Of a stretch of 64,000 nucleotides of DNA, positions 50,501-62,597 are shown piece after piece (positions within the stretch are counted from its first letter, which is position 1; each line of letters begins with the position of its first letter). The notes beneath the pieces are model-generated. The model was not told the origin of the DNA and made no database searches. It saw only the letters and a list, made by a program, of their open reading frames with translations. Origin of the DNA: Eucalyptus grandis. Its lineage: Eukaryota; Streptophyta; Magnoliopsida; Myrtales; Myrtaceae. The stretch lies in NCBI RefSeq assembly GCF_016545825.1, contig NC_052616.1, positions 1,240,001 through 1,304,000 of the forward strand. Direction: 5' to 3'. A program made the position numbers and the translations under genes.

Positions 50501-52133
50501 GTCATTTAGCTACATATGTTTATAGAGATGATAGTTCAAGGTGTTTTGAAGCTAGAATTTTATGGATCTTGATATGATACGGTATGCCTGGACGAAATTT
50601 TCAAGTTTGACGCGCGTTTTGAACACAGTACCAAATAATAAATTTTGGGCTTGAATTGTAATTGTTTTCAGTGAGGTCTTGGGATAGCTGAGTTGTGGTT
50701 GTTGTAATATATCAAGAGGGCTTTCTAAGGAATGTAAGATGGCTCGAAATGGAATTTTGTGGAGGAAGTTATGGCGCGATGAAATTTAACGCGTGAACCG
50801 TGCCTAGTGGATAACGATAGGTTTCCGCTTTGGCAAGCTTTTTGTTTTCGTATAGGTGCCATTTTATCAACAAATAGGCGTAATATAGTATAATTGTTCA
50901 TTAGAACATCGTTTTACTTGGTTTTTTGATATTATTTTTCGGTTATTTATTAGGAATTCGAGTACGTCGACTCAAATAATCACCGTAGTTGATTTTCGGC
51001 TTTTCCAAGGTAAGTGATACTATTTTTTCTATGAGTTTGTAAATGCATGTCTTGAAAGTTATGGAGATTTGATGTATCATAAATTATTGAAAGCATGTTT
51101 TGTTGCTTAAAATCTAGATTGAGTATTACTACGATTGCGTATTTGTGAATGACTTGCCAAATGTTTTTTAGAAAGTTGTTGCGAAAAGTTATATGTATAT
51201 AAATATATGTTGATTTGTGAATTTGGTTTATGAAATATGTTGTGAATAGGTATGTTAAATTTGTTCTATTTTTTTTTTTTTTGAAGTTCTGAAATGATTT
51301 GAGAAATGCTTTACGAAAAGTATTTCTAGTGAATGAGTTGGGTTGTAGAAAGATTATTTGTTTTATTATGTGAATTGTGGAGTTTATTATGAATTGGTGT
51401 TGATGATCAATGTCGTCGTGAGGCCAGTGAGGGGTTTGTGGGTATGCAAATACTAGTCTTGAATATCCTTGTAGATTGAGCCACCAGTTAATAGTAGGTG
51501 GAGACCTAACCAATAGCAGAATCTTGATCGTCTTATCACGGGTGTTATGGGTGATCATGGTTGGATCTTGAGCAAAAAATTGATCAGTGGATAGACCATC
51601 AACGTATGGTTTCATATGAGATGAATTAATAGGGTGAACCATTGATGTGTAGCATGGGATTAACCAATGGAATAAAAACCAATGACATGTGTCTTATGAA
51701 ATTGATCAATGGAATGAACCATTGACATACATTTTTATGATATTGACCAATGGACTGAACCATTGGTATTTGGCTTGCCATTATCTTAAATATTTTTGCT
51801 TTGAACATATTATATTAAAGTAAGAAATATTGTATTTTTGGTCGTGAAGGTTTGTTCAATTCTAGGTTTTTTTTTTGGTGAAAATGAGTTATATTTGTGT
51901 TTAAAGTGCATATTGATTGCTCGATCTACTTAGAAAAAATGTATTATACACTGAACTGTGATAGCTCATTCCTTTTTTCTTTTTCAGGTGTATCAGTTAG
52001 TGATCGATAAAGTGAGAGCATTATCACGGGGACTATTGGGAGCTGGATATGTGGAGTATTGTGTGAGGTTGCATCCTTTAGGAAAAGGATGGCCGTGTTA
52101 TCCCCATATCCCTATAGGATTTGGGGTGTGACA
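47511..52133. mobile_element. 4.6 kb non-coding element with inverted ends, class unresolved
   Basis: The left end TATCACGCCCCAATCC (47511-47526) and the reverse complement of the right end, TGTCACACCCCAAATCC (52117-52133), match apart from two substitutions and one base. Beyond the right end, the GT90 duplicated block resumes at once. Inside are a GC-rich segment (49080-49850) and long AT-rich stretches, but no polymerase, integrase, gag or transposase motif. It could be a very large solo LTR (LARD-like, TG...CA ends) or a large terminal-inverted-repeat element. No convincing target-site duplication was found. The frames at 49249-50154 and 50980-51642 are not proposed as genes. Confidence 0.5.
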
Positions 52134-54330
52134 CATGGCACAGCTATTTACCTTATCTTAGGACAAAGATGGAGTGATTATTCATCCGACTGGACACGAA
52201 ACACGTCCCTGCGAAGACGGTGCAGAGTTTTGAGGCCTCGGCTTGGTCGTGCTTGAAGTTTCCGAATGGGTCCGTTCGGCTCTCCGGATCTTTGAACTGG
52301 TCAGTTGGAAAAAACGGTACGGATCACATGGACCAAAAGAGCCTAATTTCCATCAACGTTCGTCCCCAGTGACTAGTCCAAATCCGTGATCATTGGTCAT
52401 TGACTAATCAAACGAAGAACGCTCAACGTCAAGAGTGTCCACAGGAAAATTTCGAAGGCTGGTGCATGGTGACCGTTGTTTGGGCTTAACCATTCTTTCT
52501 TTTCCAGTGAATCTAACTTAGGCCAGTTGGCCTAACATCTCTCAATTTCAACGGGTCTTTTTTCCGATTTTAGAGTGGTGATGCATCTAAGCCTAACTTC
52601 TTCTTTTTTTCTTGGCCAAGTGAAAAGAAAAAAATTTCTCTCTCTTTATAATAATACAAAATCCATTGGTGGTTTCAATTACCAATTAAATTCCATGGAA
52701 AGCCCGTTTCTTATTGTATAATGGATGAACCCTATTAATTTTCTCAAGTAGTCAGAAAGTTTACTTCATAATTAAGAAAAATTTTCATAAGCAATTCCTC
52801 TTTTTTTTTTTTTTTTTATCAAAAGAAAATTGTGTTGATTGCTTAAAATGATACATTAGAACATAGACCTCATAACAAAGCGAATCGAATGAGAGCAAAG
52901 TCTAGAATACTACAATACAAATCCAAATCTAGAAAACAAAGAGGATTGATAGAGTACTAATAGGGTTAAGCAATGGTTATTCCACAATAATGGATTTATC
53001 AAGCAAAATGGTCGGCATTGGATTATCTGTACACCTAGATTCGGCTTCCTCTGCACCATCGCCACACAAAGACAACCAAAACAAGTTGAATGACACATAT
53101 CTGATATTTGGAGGAGCAAATCTTTACAATTTAACAAGACACCAGAGTTATTGCATTCATCATTAAAATTGAAAACAAAGGATTTGTATGCCGACAGAGC
53201 GTAGGGGCATCAAATCCCGAAAGCATATTTATTATATTCCCAAATCTAGATCAGGGGAGAATAGCTCCCATATCCAAAACTAAATCGGGAGAGTTCAAAC
53301 TCTCTAATTTAAAATCGAGAGAAGAGAGCTCCAAAATTTAGATTAGAAGAGAAGAAGAAATAAGAAAAGAACAAACTTCATCTTTTAGCCAACGACCACA
53401 TAGAATTACATGGAAACACTATATTTTTTTCCATCTGACGGGAGATTTCTCAATTTGATGGCAAAATAAGCCTTTTGATTCATTTATAGGTGACCAGGTG
53501 AGGGCGCAATTGCTTGATTCTTCAAGGTACATAAAAAAAAAAAAAATGTAAAATTAGAGTTGTCTTCTCAAGATTCTCGAGGTCTAAAGTGAAATGGGAA
53601 ATAAATGTAAAGTGGTAAATTTAGAATTGCTTCTCAAGATTCTTCCAAAACTCAGCCTCCAACATCTCCACCTGCCTAGTTACACTCTCTTTTCTCTCCA
53701 TGAGAGCTTTGAACTCAACAGCGTCATAAGGAGGTGGCAATGAGCACGGAAGCGCGTCGCTAGGCGACTTCACCATCGACTCAACCATGAACGTCCTCAC
53801 AAGCCCATCAGCCGGGCACGCCATCAGTTCCGAACACAGCTCAGGTACTCCCGGAGGCACCTTTACCTCGAACTTCAGAAGCTTCGCATACTCGCTGAGC
53901 AGGTGAAACATGTAGTCGTACACGAACTTCAGTTTCAGGCTCTCCTCGACGAACTTGGTCCCTCTATCGCCGATCCTCTGTGCCTGTTTTGATTGTCAAA
54001 TCATAACGAATATGAGGAAAGAATGTAAGAAGGCCTAGAGCAGAATATGGGAATGCTGCTAACCTCTTCAGTGTGATTGTTTCCCCATTCGACAGCAAAT
54101 TTGATATCTCTGCACTTATTATTCGGTCTAATTGGCCAGTAATGCTCCATCGGCATCATCCCTCTTATAAAATAATCGTAGAACTCCGGCTTGATTAGCA
54201 AGGTCGTGGAATCGCATGCCAAAATGTACTTCTCGCTCACTGACCAGCCGATTCCTTCTATGTAGATCTTGTACCTTTCCATGTTTCAAGTTCAGGCAGG
54301 AAAAGACAGATTTTGTTTTATAATTGCGCT
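52132..54330. repeat. Duplicated block with GT90 3' end, copy B
   Basis: Counterpart of 44120-47050 (see there); continues into a GT90 copy with all six exons. Begins directly at the right end of the 4.6 kb element. Confidence 0.85.
52797..53520 (-). mobile_element. Poly(A)-type retroposon copy, minus orientation
   Basis: Duplicate of the copy at 44764-45510. The reversed tail is an 18-base T-run at about 52801-52818. Confidence 0.6.
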
Positions 54331-55748
54331 TTAATACTGATTATGCGTAGGTTGAGACCATGCAAACCTAAAATTCCGAAACTGTAAATGGAAAACATAG
54401 TAGAGATAGTGAAATCGAACGCCCTATTGCTCACCTATGAGTGCACTGGTCTTCTAATTTTGAGTGCTTGAAGCCGTCTGCTACTTCCCGACGCCAGTCC
54501 TGAATAATAGCCAACATAACAATTATGTATCGACCTTTCGTCTCTTGATCTTGATTGTAGGAACCATAGTGGAAATATGAAACACCATCAAAATCTTAGT
54601 CATGTGCAGATAGGAGATTACTTGGGCGTACACACGAGCTTTCCAATCGGTTCTTGAACGGTCATTGCACCTGAAGAGATCGCGCCTGGTCTCGGCCAGT
54701 CCATAGTTGCCTTTCCAGAAAGCGTAGGGCTCTCTGTCCTTCCATTTGATCGGCTCCGCCTTGCCTTTTATGGCCGATAAAATGTCTTCCCATGGCTTTA
54801 TGTTCACTTCAGGCCTAGCCATAGTCAATTGCAGCAAATAGTGAATGATGGGTTTGTGACAGATCGGTAAGAGCTTAATGAGAAGTGTGAACTGATAATT
54901 TTTAAGGCCATTACCAACCCCAGAAGGACCAATCCGGGAAAGGGACGTCAAAGGTCGTGTTGTGCCCGCAATAGTGGAACAACGGTGGATCTCCTCTTCT
55001 TTCGAGCCCTGGTACTCTTGCTTCAGGATCAGCGGCTTGTCGCCGCAGTTGAACATGAGCTCCAAGTCCGGCACCTTCCCAGGGTACAACCTCAGGAGCT
55101 GCAAAATGCCCCAGATGGTGAACACGTCCTCGTCTGGAAGGCAGGCTTGTACTTCTCCACGTAAGCCTTTCCTTTAAGTATCACGAGCCGAAACTGCGCG
55201 TGCTCTTTGCTGTTTTCCAACATTTCCCGCGTGATCCCTGCAGCCTTCCAGGGCCGGAGATCCTCGTGGATCCACCGGAAGTACTCCGGACATACCTCGG
55301 TGTATATATTCTCAATTCGATGCGTTGCTGGATAATTGGTCGGACATGTCAGCAGCTCAGTGTCATTCGTGCAGACGAGCGGGTATGCGACATTTCGAGT
55401 GGAATTCCTGGGGCTCTCTGCGGTCCTAGTCTTGAAAATGAAAGGGCCTGTCAATGTAGACTGCGACCAAAAAAAAAAAAGAAAATCTCTACGGTTTAGT
55501 CCATGATACATCAAGACGATGTTGTTTTGCTCCAGGAGTAATCCCGAAACATCAAAGAAAGCAGGGAAATATGAAAAAAAAAAAAAGATCAGGATGAAGC
55601 TCACAATGTCTATCCAGGAGACGAAGAAACCAGACAGAATGAACACAATCGACAGCATCAAGACGGTGGCCGAAGCCCATGCCCTCTTCACCGGTGGTGG
55701 ACGAGTCTTGGTGCCATCGCGACATTCAGCAGACTGTCCGTCTTCCAT
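53621..55748 (-). pseudogene. GT90/CAP10 glucosyltransferase-like gene with two frameshifts
   Basis: The six-exon structure is fully preserved: 55748-55605, 55460-54915, 54814-54622, 54499-54435, 54274-54064, 53983-53621. Exon 1 encodes MEDGQSAECRDG and a membrane segment; exons 3-6 are clean (193, 65, 211 and 363 nt). Exon 2 is 546 nt against 548 in the neighbour at 59470, because of two separate 1-nt losses. One lies near 55128 (CGTCCTCG where the neighbour has CGTCCCTCG), breaking FQTRDVFTIW. The other lies near 54990, just before PPLFHYC. The protein would end soon after FQTR. If the losses are assembly errors, the gene would code about 507 residues. Confidence 0.85.
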
Positions 55749-56640
55749 GGATGATGGACCGCCTCAGCCTATCTCTCCCTGTGCTCTCCGGGCGTCAGGA
55801 ACGAAAGCCAGAAGTACTCAGGAGCATTAAATCTCCTAATCTGGGGACTCATTTCGAAAGGCTGATTAATTGATAGATCAACACGCATTCCATCAAAGTC
55901 AATGGTGCCTCTCAGTGAAGGAAGCCATCCGCACATGGTGTTATGCACGTATTTTTAAAGAAATCCTATGCACAAAAGGGGGACTCCTCTTTTGGATGGT
56001 GGAGCAATAAGAGAGAGACGCGAGGAACCGAAGGCCTTTTTTCTCTGGTTCGATTTTGTGTGGGGTGATGGGTTTGACTTCATGCACAAGTGATTGACTT
56101 CCTTTATCTACTCATGAAGGAAAGTGACGGCGTCGAACAGTTTCAATTAATGAAAGCTCTGATTAAACTCACAACGTAATGCGGCCATTAGGTGGTATTA
56201 GACGGGTCAAATGGATGGGCCAGGTGAGGTTTGGGTCCAACCCAAATTGACTCATTTAATCTATTTTGATATATTTTCATGTAATACAAATCTAGTAACT
56301 TATATATGACTCAACCCATATTAGGAAGACATTTCCATATTATAAACAAATGGAGGTGTGAGTTGGAGTAAGTGAGCGTTAGTTAGAACGAGGGTAAGAT
56401 AAAGTGAAGAGTGAGTCATATAAATGGGTTGGGTCTAACTAAGCTGTGAGCTCATTTGACACTTATATTAGTCTAGATTTTATCATTCAAGCTCATTTAT
56501 GATCAATATATTAAATATGACTGATCCATATAACAATTCAGCTCATCAAATATGGGTTAACAAATGGGTTTAGGACCCATTTTGACATTTCTAGGTGGCA
56601 AACAATTCTTGAAGCCATAATTGGCTTAAGCACTTGCCAG
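55749..56640. other. 5' flank of the third GT90 copy and intergenic DNA
   Basis: The first 350 bases resemble 57720-58140. About 56190-56610 is a degenerate dispersed element bounded by GACGGGTCAAATGGATGGG and, inverted, ACCCATTTTGACATTTCTA. No gene. Confidence 0.5.
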
Positions 56641-56664
56641 TGAATCTAATTAAGAGGATGTTAA

Positions 56665-57670
56665 GTTGTGTTAGATTTTGATGTTAGCATTTGTATTTTG
56701 GAATGTAAAAATATGTGGGGATTCTCGGCAAATGTAACGGCAATGGGACGAGGTATATGAATTAATCTCTTGTACCTGACTCAACTTCCCAAGCCTATTT
56801 ATAGGCTCAATCAACCAATATATACAACAATATCTCTGCATTTGTCTGAAATAATCTACTAGTTTTTATCCTTGGACATATTCATGACCACACAAATTAG
56901 ATCATTGTAGAGCATGAATCCTAGAGGAAACTGATCGATGCTTCAACGCTTCTCCTCGATCAATTTTTGCAATACTCTGAGCACGCTCCGCAGTATGTAA
57001 AACTTGGCTTGCAATAATGCTTTAGTAAATGTACCTGCAACTCGATCTTCAATTTTGCAATACTTTAGTTTGATCTCTCTCTAACTTTGCACTTTCGTGT
57101 GAAGTGACATTTGATGGCGATGTATTTAGTTCTCCTGTGAAAAATTGAATCTTTTGGAATAGTGATTGCTCACTTGTTGTCACACAATATTTGAGCTTCT
57201 CCAATGTTTTCTAGTATTTTTCAAAGCCATATTACTTGACTAGTGATAGTAGCAACTACGACATACTCGGCTTTGCGGTAGATTGTGCAACTAAGTGTTA
57301 CTTTTTGGATGTCCATGACAACACTCTAGCACCTAATGCAAATATGTAGCCTATAATACACTATCGGCCGAGCCTACTCAGTCACTGTCAATGTAACTAA
57401 GCAATTTTGCGATTGCACTTGGTCCCTACCAAATGCCATAATTTGTTCTTATTAGTAAATATCTTAGAATTCTTTTGACAGCTCCAAAATGAATTTGCCT
57501 TTGACTCTGCATAAAGCGTGATGATAGACATGTCATGTACATGATTTTTGTAGTGGTGAAATATAGTATACTTTCAATAAGGCTTCCACATAAAGAAGCT
57601 CCCTTCTCTACTCCATCTTCTTTTAGTAGTTTCTTGTTTGTCACAAGTATTTTTCAACTGTTTCGCAAAT
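56665..57670 (-). mobile_element. Ty1/Copia 3' fragment (end of pol plus LTR)
   Basis: In minus orientation, 57644-57426 reads GASLCGSLIESILYFTTTKI and SRFMQSQRQIHFGAVKRILRYL, the conserved segment between reverse transcriptase and RNase H of Copia elements. RNase H fragments continue in broken frames to about 57050. Further on, CCTATAAATAGG at about 56798-56809 is a TATA-type LTR promoter, and the LTR appears to end at about 56665 (...AAATCTAACA). The 5' LTR, gag, integrase and most of RT are missing. Many stops; dead copy. Confidence 0.82.
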
Positions 57671-57719
57671 AGTTCATCTTGAATTTCTTCAAGACGTTGA
57701 CGAGCATAAGATTCATGGG

Positions 57720-58140
57720 AGTGTTCATCTTCCATGGACGACCGACCACCTTGACCTTACTCTCTCTTCACTCTTCGGGCCTGGGGAATGAAGCCAGAAG
57801 TATTTAGGAGCATTAAAAATCTCCTAATTTTAGAGATTCATTTTCGAAAGGCTGATTAATTAATCGATTAATACGTACTTGATCAAAGTGAACGATGCTT
57901 CACAATGAAGGAAGGCGTCATCACATGCTGATATAGTAGTTTTCTTGAAATCCCATGCACCCAAAAGGGAACTTCTCTTTTCCTCTTGGGGGGGTGGTAG
58001 GTTTATTTGACTTCACGCACAAGTGATTTGACTTCCTAATGACCTTTATGTGACTTCACGCACAAGTGATTTGACTTCCTAATGACCTTTATGTACTCAT
58101 GAAGGAACGTGTGATAGGTACGAATGCATGAAAGCTGTGA
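57720..58140 (-). pseudogene. 5' flank of a lost GT90 copy
   Basis: Resembles 55740-56130 upstream of the third GT90 gene, from the start-codon region (TCTTCCATGGA, minus-strand ATG) outward through AAAGCCAGAAGTA..AGGAGCATTAAA and GAAAGGCTGATTAATT. The gene body that should lie to the left is replaced by the Copia fragment, so only the promoter side of a further family member survives. Confidence 0.75.
58008..58093. repeat. 43-bp tandem duplication
   Basis: TGACTTCACGCACAAGTGAT... through CCTTTATG occurs twice in a row (58008-58050 and 58051-58093) without differences, so it is recent. A single unit is present in the related flank near 56080. Confidence 0.95.
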
Positions 58141-59469
58141 ATAAAGAAATGATTTAGTTTCGAGGATACAGTGGACTTTGGGTGGCGCCACGAGTCAACA
58201 TTTATGTACCAGGCTAAGTTTAACTTTTTCATCCAGTCAAAAGCAAGTCATCCTTATCGGTTAATGATCTAATTAATGGTTTGAAAGATACAATTGAAGG
58301 GCCAAAAAGATTTCTATTGACGTCGAATCTAAAACAATTTGTGCATGCTGCATTTAGTGTTCAACACAAAGTTTTCTGTGGGTCAATTTTTAATCACTGA
58401 TATGACAGAGAAAATATTCGGGAATAATATTCATTGCGATGTAGTAATTTTTCGTGTTAGTAATTATATTATAATAACTTCACTAATTATGTCATTAACT
58501 TTCTAAATGGCTTAGTTAAATGACACCGTTTTTGTAGAATCTTCCCCTTTTAGTAAATGAATTACATTTCCTATCAGCATATTTGAAACTCGAGAATTTC
58601 GAAGAGCATATTGTAAACTTAATCCTATGGAAAGCTGGTGTGAAAAACTAGTAATTGAGACGATGGTTATATCTATGTGGTTACAAAACACAAGTAAACA
58701 GGTGTCCTATAGTAATGCTCCTAAGATAGTATATTTGTAAAATGTAACTAGGTAATTCAAATTTCAATTTTGCTTTATGGTGGAACTTATAGAATAAACT
58801 AAACAGGTTACTTAAGGTGATTCTAATAATTAAGCCAAAGGAAAATAAATTTAAAAAGGTGTTGTGTTTGATGTATTTGTTACAAGGTAGGATAAATCTC
58901 AGCCGGACTTGCTTGATTGAACTAAATTGAATGTTTGGATTTATGACTCGAAAAAAACTCTCAATCTTCAATCGCGTGATGGCCTAGAACATGGGTATGA
59001 TTCAATTACCCATTTAGACTCCGTTTGTTTCGCTTGAAAATGAATAATTTATAAAATAATTTTTTTAAAAATGATCGCTTGTATCATTTGAAATAATTAA
59101 CCAATGAGAAATGTCTTCATTATCGGCAACAATTTATATCTAAATATTTTTGTGGGTAATAAGTATATTTTTTGTTCATTCATTTTTGTAAGCAATCATT
59201 TCTAGAAAACTATTTTCTAATTTATTCATTTTCATAAAAACAAATGGGGGCCATAATTAACAAAGCAGTCCTTCATTGTTAAACCAGTCGATGAGATAAG
59301 AAATGTAGTTTATTGAGTACATGAGCATGAACAGATTACATTACATAAGCCAAAGAGCCACGCTCTCCTCATCCCCAATCGTCTAAGGAGTTTCTATATA
59401 CCTTGTCCAGAAAGATTAATGCATGAACTACTCAAACGTGTGAATGAGATATGTAATGAATCAAAAGCA
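58141..59469. other. Intergenic DNA between GT90 copies
   Basis: AT-rich, no supported gene. The 3' UTR of the fourth GT90 copy should occupy its right part. Confidence 0.4.
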
Positions 59470-61671
59470 TCACGTCTGCGGTTTCTTCTCAAGATTCTGC
59501 CAGAACTCAGACTCCCACTTCTCCACTTGCCTAGTGACACTCTCTTTTCGCTCCATGAAAGCTTTGAGCTCCAGGGCTTCATAAGGTGGCGGCAGCGAGC
59601 ATGGGAGGGTGTTGCTAGGGGACTCCACCACCGATTCAGTCATGAACTTCCTGATCAACCCACCGGCCGGGCACGCCATCAGTTCCGAGCACAGCTCGAC
59701 CGCTCCCGGGGGGACTTCGACGTCAAACTTCAGGAGCTTTGCATACTCGTTGAGCAGATGAAACATGAAGTCGTACACGTACTTCATTTTAAGACTCTCG
59801 GAGATAAATCTGCTCCCGCTCTCGCCGATCCTCTGCGCCTGCATATGTTTGCAAGATTGTAAAACGGATGATAAAGAGAGAGGGTCAAATGAAATTGGAT
59901 GGGGTGAAATACGATCGAGACCGACCTCCTCGGTGTGATTGTTTCCCCATTCGACGGCGAACTTGATATCTCTGCACTTCTTATCGGGCCTAATCGGCCA
60001 GTAATGCTCCATCGGTACCATCCCTCTCGTGAAGTGGTCATAGTACTCTGGAGTTATCATCAGCGTCACGGCATCGCATGCCAAAATGTACTTCTCGCTG
60101 ACGGACCAAGCACTTCCTTCTACGTAAATCTTGTACCTTTTGATGTTTAAATCGGTTCAGTACGTGCGAACAAATTGGATTTTAAAGGTAGAGAAGTGGA
60201 AATCCCTTCACATTACCTGTGGGTGCATTGATCTTCTAGATTCGAGTCCTTGAATCCCTCTGCCGTCGCTTGACGCCAATCCTGAATAACAACGAGCAAA
60301 GATTCTATGTGTTCATCATCCGTGTGTCATATGACTTCCATACGATCCAGTAGCTACAAGTCACGAGCGTTTTTTAATCGTGCATAGGCAAAAATTAGCT
60401 CAACTGATGTAGAAAAGATAGAAGAACCTGGGTATACAAGCGAGCTTTCCAATCAATTTCAGTAGTGCCATTGCATTTCATGAGATCAAGCCTAGTTTGG
60501 GCCACCACAGGGTTGCTTCCAGTAAGCGAAGGGCACTTTGTCCTTCCATCTAGTCTTCCCTGCTTTCTCTTCTATGGCTCCTAAAGTGCCTTCCCATGGC
60601 CTTATGTTTACTTCAGGCCTGACCATAATAATTCAAATTATACTACAATTTTATATGAATACAATGCGCATGATGTGGAAAATTTACAATCGTTTATGAC
60701 GTCAGGAATTGCACTTATATCACTAGTCGGGGTTCAATGATGTTGGAGGCATTACCAGCCCCAGAAGGACCAATCTGGAAATATGATGTCCATGGTCGTA
60801 TTGAGTCCGCAATAGTGAAATAATGGCGGGACAGTCGCAGCTTTTGAGCCTTCGTAGTCTCGTTTCAGGATCACTGGATAGTCTGCGCAATTGAACATGA
60901 GCTCTAAATCCGGCACCTTACCGGGGTACAACCTTAGGAGCTGCAAGATCCCCCAAATCGTGAACACGTCCCTCGTCTGGAACGAGTTCCTGTACTTCTC
61001 TACATAGGCCTTTCCGTTAAGGATCACCAATCTGAAGTGCGCGTGCTCTTTGCTGCTTTCAAGAATTTCCCTCGTGATTCCCGCACCCTTCCAGGGCCGA
61101 AGATCCTCGTGGATCCACCGAAAGTACTCCGGACATGCCTCGGCGTATGAGTTCTCCGTCTGATGTTTTGTAGGATAATTCCCCGGGCATGTCTGCGGCA
61201 CGCTGGCGGTGGCGCTGCAGTTGAGCGGGTACGTGAAATTCCGGGAGGAATCTTCACGGCTTCCCGTTATAGTAGTCTTGAGAATCAAAAGACCTGAAGT
61301 AGACTGCAAAATATAGAGAGGAAAGGAAAACAAAATAGCCAGATTAGTACTAGAGTTGAGGATTTAAGTTCGCAATTTACTACTCGAGCTGCGTCATATA
61401 CTCATCACCAATACATCACAGGATATAAGAAAATACTTAGTATATGAAACCGGTAATTCGCAGAGAAGAAAATTCAAATATACAGGTGGTTTCGAAAGAG
61501 ATGTGAGAAGAAAAGGCTAACATTGTCCATCCAGGATATGAAGACTGCAGAGAGAAGGAAAACGAGGAAGAGCAATAAGACGGTGCACGAAATACGCCGT
61601 GTCTTCGTCGTCGACACCGCTCGGCTACAGTCTTTCAGGTTCGCGCCGCGACCGTCCTTCCCTTCCCCCAT
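59470..61671 (-). pseudogene. GT90/CAP10 glucosyltransferase-like gene with one 2-nt deletion
   Basis: Exons 61671-61522, 61303-60756, 60618-60428, 60281-60217, 60136-59926 and 59838-59470. Exon 1 gives MGEGKDGRGANLKD and a hydrophobic anchor (CTVLLLFLVFLLSAVFIS). Exon 2 carries CPEYFRWIHEDLRPWKGAGI and ends PDWSFWGW. Exon 3 is 191 nt against 193 in the other copies. In AYWK-GN two bases are missing (near 60515), so the frame runs AYWKQPC and stops a few codons later, while the lost frame continues NPVVAQTRLDLMKCNGTT. Exons 4-6 are otherwise intact (QCTHR, SVSEKYILACD, HYWPIRPDKKCRDIKFAVEWGNNH). Without the deletion it would be about 511 residues. The first donor is GTTAGC, weaker than in the other copies. 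Confidence 0.85.
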
Positions 61672-62597
61672 TGATGATCAGCCTCTCTTGCTTTGGCACG
61701 AGGAAGAAGTGCGCGAAGATTTTCGGTTCGCGGCTTCTTTGCTGATCCTTGAAGCCGTTGTCAGGTCAAGCTGGACAGTCATTAGCGTCAGCGGTAATCT
61801 AGCAACCAGGCATTGCTTGGAGAACACTTGTTTAATCATCCTTCAGACAATATCAATTAGCTTAACTTGAAAAAAATTTCATGCGATGAAAATTGTGGGT
61901 TTTGGGTTGGCGCGGATAGAGGGTAAGAGTACGTAAATTTTATAAGGTCAATTCCAATATGCAGTCATAGACTTCAAGCTTTCTCTTTGAAATCCCACGG
62001 TGGAGTTAGCAATGGTCTAGGAAAAAGTATTAGGTAGATGTACTACATTTACCCCAAAATATATTTGTCTCAGTGGGATTTACTGTTGAGACCTATCATA
62101 TTCAATTTTCTGCTAGAACCTCATGCGCAAGAGTTACTACTAGAGATAATCGCTAAGAAAGTCTCAAATCTATTGTGCAAATTCCAATTTGATTATAAAC
62201 CTTTTTATTTAATTTAATCTTGAACCTTTAGATAATTTACCAATAAAATCCTTCTGACCAACTTTGATTGAAAATCATTGATGTAAAACGCCGACCATCC
62301 TACATGGTGGTACAAGTAGCGTCGGAGTTTACATTAGCAAATTTGCAAGTTTTCTAATTTTTTTTTCTTTTATCTTTTTTTATTCCACTGTAAGCGGTGA
62401 AGGTGGCTAGGGACTTGCTGGCCACAATGAAAAAAAAAATAAAGAAAGCAAGAAATAAAATAAATATATATAATTCATTAAAATTTTTATAAAAATGTCC
62501 ATATTAACACTAGTCATGCCTTGTAAGACGGCATACCAGACGCCTAGCATCCATGTCAACGAATTCCGATCAAAATTAGCCAAAATGACTATATTGG
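61672..62597. other. 5' flank of the fourth GT90 copy and AT-rich intergenic DNA
   Basis: No gene recognised. An A-run (62428-62438) and a T-rich stretch at 62355-62380 are the only simple tracts. Confidence 0.4.

Noticed and set aside
50980..51642. 220-codon minus-strand frame rich in Ile, Asn and Thr
   Set aside because: Composition follows AT richness; no family recognised, inside the same non-coding element.
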